Shown in pieces: positions 1 through 6,160 of a stretch of 7,775 nucleotides of DNA (the first letter of the stretch is position 1; each line of letters starts with the position of its first letter). The stretch covers positions 1 through 7,775 of the forward strand of contig CAMNIW010000056.1 of the NCBI GenBank assembly GCA_946540675.1. Direction: 5' to 3'. The notes under the pieces were generated by a model. It did no database searches, had not been told where the DNA came from, and worked only from the letters and a program-made list of their open reading frames with translations. The stretch comes from an uncultured Clostridia bacterium. GTDB lineage: Bacteria > Bacillota > Clostridia > Christensenellales > Borkfalkiaceae. A program made the position numbers and the translations under genes.

Positions 1-2477
1 TCGGCGTGGAGTCTTTTGAGTTCTTTTTCAAAAGCGACGAGTTCGCCGAGCGGTATATAAAGTTCTACGCCGTCCAATATCTTGGAAACGACTTTTTCGG
101 AAATCTCATCCTTGCTCGCGACGAATTTTATCTCTTTGACGTTTACGAGTTTATTGAGATATACCAGACTGTCCGAAAGGAATTTCTTGTTTGCGGTTAC
201 GGCGTATACGTCGATATTTGCCGACGGAGCCGCGCCCGTTTCGACCTTTACCGCTCTTAAAGACCTGATTATCTCCATCAATTTTTCAGTCGCGGCGCGT
301 TCCTTTCTGTAAGCGTGTCCGGAGTCGTATTTTGGAAACGCCGAAACCATTATGCTGCCTTCGACCGTCGGAACGTGCGAATATATCTCTTCCGTGACGA
401 AAGGTATAAACGGGTGAAGGAGTTTAAGGGTGTTTGTAAGCACGTAACAGAGAACGCTGGCCACGTCGTCTTTCTTCTTGTCGTTATCGCCGTAAAGATA
501 GGGTTTGCAAAGTTCGATATACCAGTCGCAAAAATCAGACCATACGAAATCCTGCAACGCGGCGCACGCAAGACCTATATCGTACTTCTCCATATTGACC
601 GTCACTTCCTTTATGACGGCGTTGAGTTTGGATATGATCCATTTGTCCACGCGCGTAAGTTTTATACCCGTTATATCGGCTTTTACGTTTCTTCCTTCGC
701 AATTCATCAATACGAAACGCGAAGCGTTCCATATCTTGTTGATAAAGTTGCGACAACCTTCGAGTTTTTCGGGCGAATACCTTATATCGTTTCCCGCGGA
801 AATGCCGTTTATCAGACAGTATCTTAACGTGTCGGCGCCGTATTCGTCTATAACGACTATGGGATCTATCCCGTTGCCGAGAGATTTACTCATCTTTCTT
901 CCGAGAGAATCCCTGACTATGCCGTGTATAAGCACTTCCTTAAACGGTATCCTGTTCATATGCTCTATACCGCTGAAAATCATTCTCGCGACCCAAAAGA
1001 AGATTATGTCGTAACCCGTAACGAGAACGTCGGTCGGATAGAAATAGTCGAGATCTTCGGTCTTGTCCGGAAAACCGAGCGTCGAAAACGGCCAGAGCGC
1101 CGAACTGAACCAGGTATCGAGAACGTCTTCGTCCTGACGGAAAGTGCGGTTTCCGCATTTCGGGCAAACTTGCGGAGTTTCCTTAGCGACGACTGTTTCT
1201 CCGCAATTTTCGCAGTAATAAGCAGGTATTCTGTGTCCCCACCAAAGTTGACGCGATATGCACCAGTCTTTGATGTTTTCCATCCAGTTATAATAAACTT
1301 TAGTAAATCTTGACGGATTGAACTTGACGCTCTTGTTCTTCACGACCGCTATTGCGGGTTTCGCAAGAGGCTCCATCTTCACGAACCACTGTTTGGACAC
1401 TATCGGCTCAACCGAGTCGTGACAACGGTAACAATGCCCTACGTTGTGGGCGTGCGGCTCGACCTTTTCGAGATTTCCGAGCGCTTTAAGGTCTTCGACT
1501 ATGGCTTTCCGGCATTCGTATCTGTCCATACCTGCGTACTTGCCCGCAAGTTCGTTCATCTTGCCGCCGTCGTCCATTACCCTTATGGCTTCGAGCCTGT
1601 GGCGACGTCCCACTTCAAAGTCGTTGGGGTCGTGCGCGGGGGTTATCTTGACGACGCCCGTTCCGAACTCCATATCGACGTAGTCGTCCGCAACGACGGG
1701 GATCTCCCTGTTAACGACGGGAAGTATCAACGTTTTTCCGACAAGTCCGCTGTATCTTTCGTCTTTGGGATTAACCGCTACCGCGGTGTCGCCGAGAAGA
1801 GTTTCGGGTCGAGTGGTCGCAACGACGACGTACTCGTCGCTGTCCTTGAAATAGTAACGTATATGCCAAAAATACGACGCTTCTTCGGAATATTCCACTT
1901 CCGCGTCCGATAAAGCCGTCTTACAGGTCGGGCACCAGTTTATTATTCTTTTGCCCTGATAGATAAGCCCTTTATTGTAGAGATTGACGAAAACTTCTTT
2001 TACCGCTTTGGAACATTTTTCATCCATGGTAAACGAAAGTCTCGACCAGTCGCACGAAGATCCGAGTCTCTTTAACTGCTCGATTATCCTGCCTCCGTAT
2101 TTTTCCTTCCATTCCCACGAACGTTTAAGAAACTCTTCCCTGCCTATCTGCTGCTTGGTAAGTCCTTCTTTTTTGAGTTGATCGACTATTTTGACTTCGG
2201 TCGCGATAGAAGCGTGATCCGTACCGGGGAGCCAAAGAGTCTCATATCCCTGCATTCTCTTAAACCTGATGATGCTGTCCTGAATCGACTCGTCGAGAGC
2301 GTGCCCGATATGCAGTTGTCCCGTGATGTTCGGCGGCGGTATAACGATAGTGAAAGGTATTTTTTCTCTGTCTACACGCGCTGTAAAATAACCGTTATTT
2401 TCCCAGTCTTCGTAAATCTTTTGTTCGAATTCTTTCGGATTATACGTTTTCGGCATATCCATATTACACTTGACCAT
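1..2477 (-). CDS. valS: Valyl-tRNA synthetase (C-terminus cut by window edge)
   Basis: Cytoplasmic class I synthetase that charges tRNA-Val with valine and hydrolyses mischarged Thr-tRNA. About 825 codons are visible against a usual length near 880. What is missing is most of the C-terminal coiled-coil arm, whose first residues (FEKELKRL) are read at the left edge. Seen in order, numbered from the ATG at 2477: the PPPNITGQLHIGH signature with the HIGH motif at residues 56-59 (2301-2312); a CPTC knuckle; the CP1 editing region containing GTGVVKITPAHDPND; a four-cysteine zinc site (CENC and CPKC); DVLDTWFSSALWP; and GRKMSKSLGN with KMSKS at residues 528-532 (882-896). All catalytic signatures are intact. 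The start is ambiguous. In-frame ATGs lie at 2477, 2462 and 2456. The family usually begins close to MPKTYNP, which favours 2462 or 2456, where a GGATGG about 11 nt before 2462 could serve as ribosome binding site. It is transcribed alone from a divergent promoter. Confidence 0.97.
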   Translation of the reverse strand, partial: MVKCNMDMPKTYNPKEFEQKIYEDWENNGYFTARVDREKIPFTIVIPPPNITGQLHIGHALDESIQDSIIRFKRMQGYETLWLPGTDHASIATEVKIVDQLKKEGLTKQQIGREEFLKRSWEWKEKYGGRIIEQLKRLGSSCDWSRLSFTMDEKCSKAVKEVFVNLYNKGLIYQGKRIINWCPTCKTALSDAEVEYSEEASYFWHIRYYFKDSDEYVVVATTRPETLLGDTAVAVNPKDERYSGLVGKTLILPVVNREIPVVADDYVDMEFGTGVVKITPAHDPNDFEVGRRHRLEAIRVMDDGGKMNELAGKYAGMDRYECRKAIVEDLKALGNLEKVEPHAHNVGHCYRCHDSVEPIVSKQWFVKMEPLAKPAIAVVKNKSVKFNPSRFTKVYYNWMENIKDWCISRQLWWGHRIPAYYCENCGETVVAKETPQVCPKCGNRTFRQDEDVLDTWFSSALWPFSTLGFPDKTEDLDYFYPTDVLVTGYDIIFFWVARMIFSGIEHMNRIPFKEVLIHGIVRDSLGRKMSKSLGNGIDPIVVIDEYGADTLRYCLINGISAGNDIRYSPEKLEGCRNFINKIWNASRFVLMNCEGRNVKADITGIKLTRVDKWIISKLNAVIKEVTVNMEKYDIGLACAALQDFVWSDFCDWYIELCKPYLYGDNDKKKDDVASVLCYVLTNTLKLLHPFIPFVTEEIYSHVPTVEGSIMVSAFPKYDSGHAYRKERAATEKLMEIIRSLRAVKVETGAAPSANIDVYAVTANKKFLSDSLVYLNKLVNVKEIKFVASKDEISEKVVSKILDGVELYIPLGELVAFEKELKRLHA

Positions 2478-2514
2478 CCGTTAAGTAAATAAAATATTTA
2501 TATAAAGTTACTCA

Positions 2515-2543
2515 ATTATAGTATAATTAAGCGATAATGTCAA
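2515..2543 (-). promoter_or_regulatory. Sigma-A promoter of valS
   Basis: On the minus strand a perfect TTGACA (-35, positions 2543-2538) and a perfect TATAAT (-10, positions 2520-2515) are separated by exactly 17 nt. The sequence itself shows this full consensus match. It predicts transcription starting near 2508, which leaves a leader of only about 30-50 nt before the possible valS start codons. That is too short for a T-box leader, so valS appears to be expressed constitutively, or at least without tRNA-sensing attenuation. Confidence 0.9.
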
Positions 2544-2566
2544 ACGAATATCGGCGACTATTGACA

Positions 2567-2595
2567 TTTACGGGACGAATTTCATAAGATATAAT
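2567..2595 (+). promoter_or_regulatory. Probable promoter of the ABC importer operon
   Basis: A TATAAT hexamer at 2590-2595 is preceded by a 17-nt spacer and a weak -35, TTTACG (2567-2572). A perfect TTGACA lies just upstream at 2561-2566, but it is 23 nt from this -10. It could instead work with the poorer CATAAG at 2583-2588 (16-nt spacer). With the first pairing, transcription would start near 2602 and the leader would be under 20 nt. The AGGAG ribosome binding site would then sit close to the 5' end. No operator or riboswitch-like structure fits in this space. Confidence 0.6.
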
Positions 2596-2618
2596 ATCAA
2601 ATTTTCAGGAGTACAGTT

Positions 2619-3623
2619 ATGAAAAAAATCTTTTCGGCGATTCTCGCCGCGTCCATACTTATCTTTCCCGTCGTTTCGTGTAAAAAACAGGACGGCGGTT
2701 CCGATAAAGTACGGCTGAACGAAGTCACTCACTCAATTTTTTACGCGCCGCTCTATATCGCGATGGAAAACGGGTTCTTCGAAAACGAAGGACTCGAAAT
2801 CGAACTCACGAACGGCGGCGGCGCAGACAAATCCATGACCGCCGTTTTATCGGGCAACGCCGACATAGGTCTTATGGGCGTGGAAGCCGCCGCTTACGTT
2901 TTCCTTGAAGGAAAGACGGATCATCCAAAAGTTTTCGGACAGTTGACAAAGCGCGACGGTTCTTTCCTTGTATCGAGAAAACCCGAACCCGACTTTAAGT
3001 GGGAAGATCTCGAAAACAAAGAAATCCTTGCCGGAAGAACGGGCGGCGTCCCCGCTATGACCTTTGAATACGTGGTGAACAAACACGGACTTAAAGACGG
3101 TCAAAACGTAAAACTTAATCACGACGTGGCGTTTAACCTTATGGGACCGTCATTTGAAAGCGGAGTCGGCGACTACACTACGCTTTTCGAGCCGACCGCG
3201 AGCGAATACGCGGCGACGGGTAAAGGCTATATCGTGGCAAGCGTAGGCGAAGAAAGCGGCGAAGTGCCGTATACCGCGTTCATGGCGCTCGGCAGTTATA
3301 TCGAAAAACACCATGACACTATAGAAAAATTTATGACCGCCATGCAAAAGGCGATAAAATATCTGCGTGAAACGGACGAAGAAACGGTTGCGAAAAGCAT
3401 TTTGAAGCAGTTCCCGGATACGCCGGTCGCTTCGGTCTCCGCCGCTCTTAAGAGTTATAAAAAAATCGACGCTTGGATGACCGATATGTCTATGACCGAT
3501 AAAGCGTTCGATAACCTGCAAGACATTATGGAAAACGCGGGAGAACTTAAAAAGAGAATAAAGTGTTCCGATATAACAGACAACACTTTCGCAAAGAGAG
3601 TTTACGAAAAAGTAAACCGCTGA
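2619..3623 (+). CDS. ABC importer substrate-binding lipoprotein, NMT1/THI5/SsuA-like
   Basis: Extracytoplasmic binding protein that captures a small organic solute and delivers it to the permease encoded two genes downstream. The N-terminus is a lipoprotein signal: positive MKK, a hydrophobic stretch to residue 17, then lipobox VVSC with Cys21 as the lipidated residue. The mature part begins like the NMT1/THI5 family: THSIFYAPLYIAMENGFF (residues 37-54), a GGGADK loop near 67-71, then SGNADIGLMG (78-87), a typical segment of type II binding proteins. RTGGVPAMTFEY (140-151) and FEPTASEYAATGKG (190-203) follow the usual domain 2 pattern. At 334 residues the length is normal for the family. The start is well supported by AGGAG at 2607-2611, 7 nt before the ATG. 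It is the first gene of a three-gene operon. The family includes binders of thiamine pyrimidine precursors, aliphatic sulfonates, taurine and riboflavin. I cannot assign the ligand, and no TPP or FMN riboswitch precedes it. Confidence 0.92.
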   Translation: MKKIFSAILAASILIFPVVSCKKQDGGSDKVRLNEVTHSIFYAPLYIAMENGFFENEGLEIELTNGGGADKSMTAVLSGNADIGLMGVEAAAYVFLEGKTDHPKVFGQLTKRDGSFLVSRKPEPDFKWEDLENKEILAGRTGGVPAMTFEYVVNKHGLKDGQNVKLNHDVAFNLMGPSFESGVGDYTTLFEPTASEYAATGKGYIVASVGEESGEVPYTAFMALGSYIEKHHDTIEKFMTAMQKAIKYLRETDEETVAKSILKQFPDTPVASVSAALKSYKKIDAWMTDMSMTDKAFDNLQDIMENAGELKKRIKCSDITDNTFAKRVYEKVNR

Positions 3624-3662
3624 CACGGTCACACGCAAGATAAATCAGCGAGGCACATCAAG

Positions 3663-4430
3663 ATGAACGAAATATTGAAACTCGACAAAATATCTCTCGT
3701 CTATCACACCGAAAACGGCGAAATATCCGCGCTTGACAACGTATCTTTCAGCGTCAGGCGCGGCGAATTCGTCGCGATAATAGGTCCGTCCGGTTGCGGA
3801 AAAACAAGCATACTCTCGATAGTCGCGGGACTTATAAAACCGAGCGGTGGCAAGGTGTATATAAACGGAAAAGAAAACGAAAAACCGAGCGAAAACATCG
3901 GTTATATGTTGCAAAAAGACGAATTGTTCCCTTGGCGCACGATCGAAAAAAACGCCTTTTTACCGCTTGAAATCAAAAGAATAAAAGACCCTTCGTACAA
4001 AGAAAAATTGTATGCTCTCTTCAAAAAATACGGGCTTCGGGAATTCAGAAAGTCATATCCGTCTCAACTGTCGGGGGGAATGAGGCAAAGAGCCGCTCTT
4101 ATACGGACGCTCGCTTCTTCGCCCGATCTTTTGCTTTTGGACGAACCTTTTTCGGCTCTTGACTACCAGACTCGTATATCCGTGTGTAACGACGTTTACG
4201 ATATAATCAAAAAAGAAAACAAGACCGCTATACTCGTAACCCACGACATATCGGAGGCGATCTCTACTGCGGACAGGATACTCGTGATGAGCAAAAGGCC
4301 GTCAAAGGTAATAAACGTACACGATATCGACACGGATAAAACGCTGTCTCCGCTTAAACGTCGCGAAAGCACGAACTTTTCGGCTTGGTTCGAAAGATTG
4401 TGGAGGGAACTCAATTATGAAAACAAATGA
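3663..4430 (+). CDS. ABC importer ATP-binding protein, SsuB/TauB/ThiZ-like
   Basis: Cytoplasmic ATPase that powers the importer. All nucleotide-binding elements are present: Walker A GPSGCGKTS (residues 41-49), Q-loop glutamine 84 in YMLQKDELFPW, the signature LSGGM (136-140) followed by RQRAALIRTL, Walker B LLLLDE (156-161), D-loop SALD (164-167) and the switch histidine His194 in VTHD. The LFPWRT sequence after the Q-loop is typical of the SsuB/TauB/ThiZ branch of nitrate/sulfonate/taurine-type importers, in agreement with the neighbouring binding protein. At 255 residues it is a normal single-domain length, with no extra regulatory domain. The gene lies 39 nt after the binding protein, with GAGG at 3650-3653 as a modest ribosome binding site 9 nt before the ATG. 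Its 3' end overlaps the permease start by 14 nt, which suggests coupled translation. Confidence 0.95.
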   Translation: MNEILKLDKISLVYHTENGEISALDNVSFSVRRGEFVAIIGPSGCGKTSILSIVAGLIKPSGGKVYINGKENEKPSENIGYMLQKDELFPWRTIEKNAFLPLEIKRIKDPSYKEKLYALFKKYGLREFRKSYPSQLSGGMRQRAALIRTLASSPDLLLLDEPFSALDYQTRISVCNDVYDIIKKENKTAILVTHDISEAISTADRILVMSKRPSKVINVHDIDTDKTLSPLKRRESTNFSAWFERLWRELNYENK

Positions 4431-5220
4431 AAAATTTTCAAGAGAACATATTCTCTATATGAGAAGAAAAAAACTTAACGGACTGTTTATCGCCGCAATG
4501 CGGCTAATTATACTCGCGGCACTGTTCGCGGGGTGGGAGATCGCCGCAAAGACGGGCGCGATAGACCCATTTTTGATGAGCAGTCCGTCAAGGATCGCAA
4601 AAACGATAAAAAACCTTATAATAAGCGGAAATTTATGGACTCATATAGGGGTAACGCTCACGGAGACGGTCGCGGGATTTTTAATAGCGACCGCAGCGGG
4701 AACTCTTATCGCCATACTGCTTTGGTGGTCGGAAAATCTGAGAAAGATCGCAGAACCGTATATCATAGTTCTCAACAGTTTGCCTAAAATCGCACTCGGA
4801 CCGATAATAATAGTATGGTTCGGAAGCGGCGCAAAGTCGATAATATTCATGGCGGTAATAATAACGCTTATCGTAACGATAATCTCGATGCAAAACGCGT
4901 TTTTATCGTGCGATAACGGGAAAATAATGCTTATGCGATCGCTCGGCGCGAGCAAGTTGCAAATACTTACCAAACTTATATTACCCTATTCCGTTCCGTC
5001 GTTTATTTCGTGTTTGAAAATCAACGTCGGTATGGCATGGATAGGTTCTATTATGGGAGAATATCTGACGTCGCGACAAGGAATAGGCTATCTGATCGTC
5101 TACGGCGGTCAGGTATTCAAACTCGATCTCGTCATGGCAAGCACGGTTATACTTTGCGTTCTCGCAGGGGCAATGTACGCTCTCGTCGCACTCGTCGAAA
5201 AAATAGCGACGAGAAGATAG
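4417..5220 (+). CDS. ABC importer permease, SsuC/TauC/ThiX-like
   Basis: Inner membrane channel subunit of the importer, presumably a homodimer. It has about six hydrophobic segments at roughly residues 23-42, 78-103, 114-137, 141-159, 194-215 and 237-261. The EAA coupling loop between them (about 171-194) keeps the conserved core: RSLGAS, then LTKLILPYSVP, which fits the G-A...LP..P pattern of the BPD_transp_1 family. The motif SSPSRI near residues 55-60 and the 267-residue length are usual for the SsuC/TauC/ThiX group. Translation starts inside the ATPase gene, with GGAGG at 4402-4406, 10 nt before the ATG. The last 74 bp of the gene, coding for the final membrane helix, are overlapped on the other strand by the end of the YkvI-like gene. 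No intrinsic terminator follows directly. Confidence 0.95.
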   Translation: MKTNEKFSREHILYMRRKKLNGLFIAAMRLIILAALFAGWEIAAKTGAIDPFLMSSPSRIAKTIKNLIISGNLWTHIGVTLTETVAGFLIATAAGTLIAILLWWSENLRKIAEPYIIVLNSLPKIALGPIIIVWFGSGAKSIIFMAVIITLIVTIISMQNAFLSCDNGKIMLMRSLGASKLQILTKLILPYSVPSFISCLKINVGMAWIGSIMGEYLTSRQGIGYLIVYGGQVFKLDLVMASTVILCVLAGAMYALVALVEKIATRR

Positions 5221-6133
5221 CGACGTAAACAATTCCGACCGCGCCGATAACAGGATAGACGTTTTCGACGATAGAAGAAAAACCGAATCGTGAAAGAAAC
5301 ACGACAAGAAGAAACAAGACCGTAAGGCAAGGCATCTTATACCTTGACGGAAGCACGGAAAAAACCGAATAAAGCGAAGAAACAAGAGTTGAAAAAATCG
5401 CAAAAAGCATTAAAATATGGACGATTATATAAAGTTTTCTGTTTGACGCCACAAGTTCGGCAAGCGGCATTTCGCCATCCACGCCGCGAACCGCATTACC
5501 GACTATCGCTATACACAAACAAAGCGTAAGCGACGTCGCCGTCGCCGTCGCGATTTTTTCTTTTACGCTTAACGTTGTGCCGAAACCCTGAATAACGCCC
5601 GAAGAAAGCATGGTATTTATGCCCACGTATAGCATCGGATACACAACCCCGACCGACCCGCGCGGAGAAACATTTATATCGCCGCCGTCGGAATATGCGA
5701 GCGAAACAAAAATCAACACCGCTATCAAAAACGGTATTGACGCGAGTGAAAAAACGCCTATCGCACGCACGCCGACAAAACATATAATAAACGCAAAAAT
5801 CAGCGATATAATATGCAATAATTTAATGTTTTCCGACACGTTGAATAATTCGCCGTAAACGCTTTTCAGCGCCGCTACCATACACGCCGCGATAAAGACG
5901 TTACAAATCGCCACAACGAATTTTACCGCGGCAACGAGTCTGCCCTTTTCCGCAATATTCATTATAATAAAAAACGAAATCGCAAACAGTAAAAATGCAA
6001 GATATATGCCGCTTAAAGAAAAGTCTTCGCCGAAAAATCCGTTTATTTCTTTTCCCGTTATAAACCCCGCTCCGATAATGCTGCCGGATATGGAAAACAC
6101 TGCGGTGCACACGTTAAAAAAAGGCTTTCTCAT
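5147..6133 (-). CDS. YkvI-family multi-spanning membrane transporter-like protein
   Basis: Integral membrane protein of 328 residues with about ten hydrophobic segments and a basic C-terminal tail (FFRRVRRERT). The N-terminal sequence SGSIIGAGFITGKEI, containing the GAGF motif at residues 21-24, resembles the first helix of YkvI proteins (COG3949) of the LeuT/APC-type transporter fold, which usually begin with a GAGFASG-like helix break. YGVNTML-like GINTMLSSGVIQGFG (171-185) is also consistent with a helix break. YkvI proteins are uncharacterised in substrate, so transport function is inferred from the fold. Length is near the family norm of about 340. The ATG at 6133 lies inside the 3' arm of a terminator hairpin and has no clear ribosome binding site. 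A GTG at 6112 (residue 8) is an alternative. Codons 192-201 include an Ala-Thr repeat written as GCG ACG. The gene follows the 266-residue helical protein by 27 nt and runs 74 bp into the convergent permease gene. Confidence 0.85.
   Translation of the reverse strand: MRKPFFNVCTAVFSISGSIIGAGFITGKEINGFFGEDFSLSGIYLAFLLFAISFFIIMNIAEKGRLVAAVKFVVAICNVFIAACMVAALKSVYGELFNVSENIKLLHIISLIFAFIICFVGVRAIGVFSLASIPFLIAVLIFVSLAYSDGGDINVSPRGSVGVVYPMLYVGINTMLSSGVIQGFGTTLSVKEKIATATATSLTLCLCIAIVGNAVRGVDGEMPLAELVASNRKLYIIVHILMLFAIFSTLVSSLYSVFSVLPSRYKMPCLTVLFLLVVFLSRFGFSSIVENVYPVIGAVGIVYVAIFSSLFFRRVRRERTLPLRERKV
5530..5564 (+). terminator. Possible plus-strand terminator inside the YkvI-like gene (weak)
   Basis: On the plus strand GCGACG (5530-5535) can pair with CGTCGC (5546-5551), with a shorter-loop alternative at 5540-5545. 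The stem is followed by GATTTTTTCTTTT. An outer pair, AAGCGTAA (5522-5529) with TTACGCTT (5563-5570), could enclose it. This would end ABC-operon transcripts about 340 nt after the permease stop. The GC repeat is also the coding sequence of an Ala-Thr stretch on the other strand, so the resemblance to a terminator may be accidental. Confidence 0.3.
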
Positions 6134-6156
6134 ACTATCTATTATGAGAAAGCCTT
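6116..6156 (-). terminator. Strong intrinsic terminator overlapping the YkvI-like start
   Basis: A perfect 14-bp inverted repeat, AAGGCTTTCTCATA (6121-6134) and TATGAGAAAGCCTT (6143-6156), is separated by an 8-nt loop. Read on the minus strand the stem runs straight into seven T residues (6122-6116), the form of a rho-independent terminator. It begins 4 nt after the stop codon of the gene at 6161-6961 and would end transcription of that gene and its upstream partner. The ATG of the YkvI-like gene (6133-6131) lies in the 3' arm, and its codons 4-6 are read from the T tract. On the plus strand the hairpin is followed only by a broken T-rich stretch, so any plus-strand termination would be weaker. 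Confidence 0.85.
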
Positions 6157-6160
6157 ACGT

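Noticed and set aside
315..2492. Several long plus-strand open frames opposite valS (315-827, 505-1014, 924-1313, 1419-1913, 2178-2492)
   Set aside because: They lie antisense to a valS frame with all catalytic motifs in order. Their translations are low-quality, rich in Phe, Arg and Tyr, with no recognisable domain and no good ribosome binding sites.
2478..2618. TPP riboswitch or other leader RNA before the importer operon
   Set aside because: No CTGAGA-like THI-box core or extended pairing is visible, and the predicted promoter leaves under 40 nt of leader.
2847..3638. Minus-strand open frames opposite the binding-protein gene (2847-3122, 3150-3638)
   Set aside because: The opposite strand carries a clear lipoprotein gene with promoter and ribosome binding site. 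These are compositional shadows with no family resemblance.
6121..6156. The inverted repeat as a regulator operator or mobile-element end
   Set aside because: A 14-bp stem with a short 8-nt loop running into seven T on the minus strand, immediately after a stop codon, is explained best by an intrinsic terminator. No transposase or target duplication is present.
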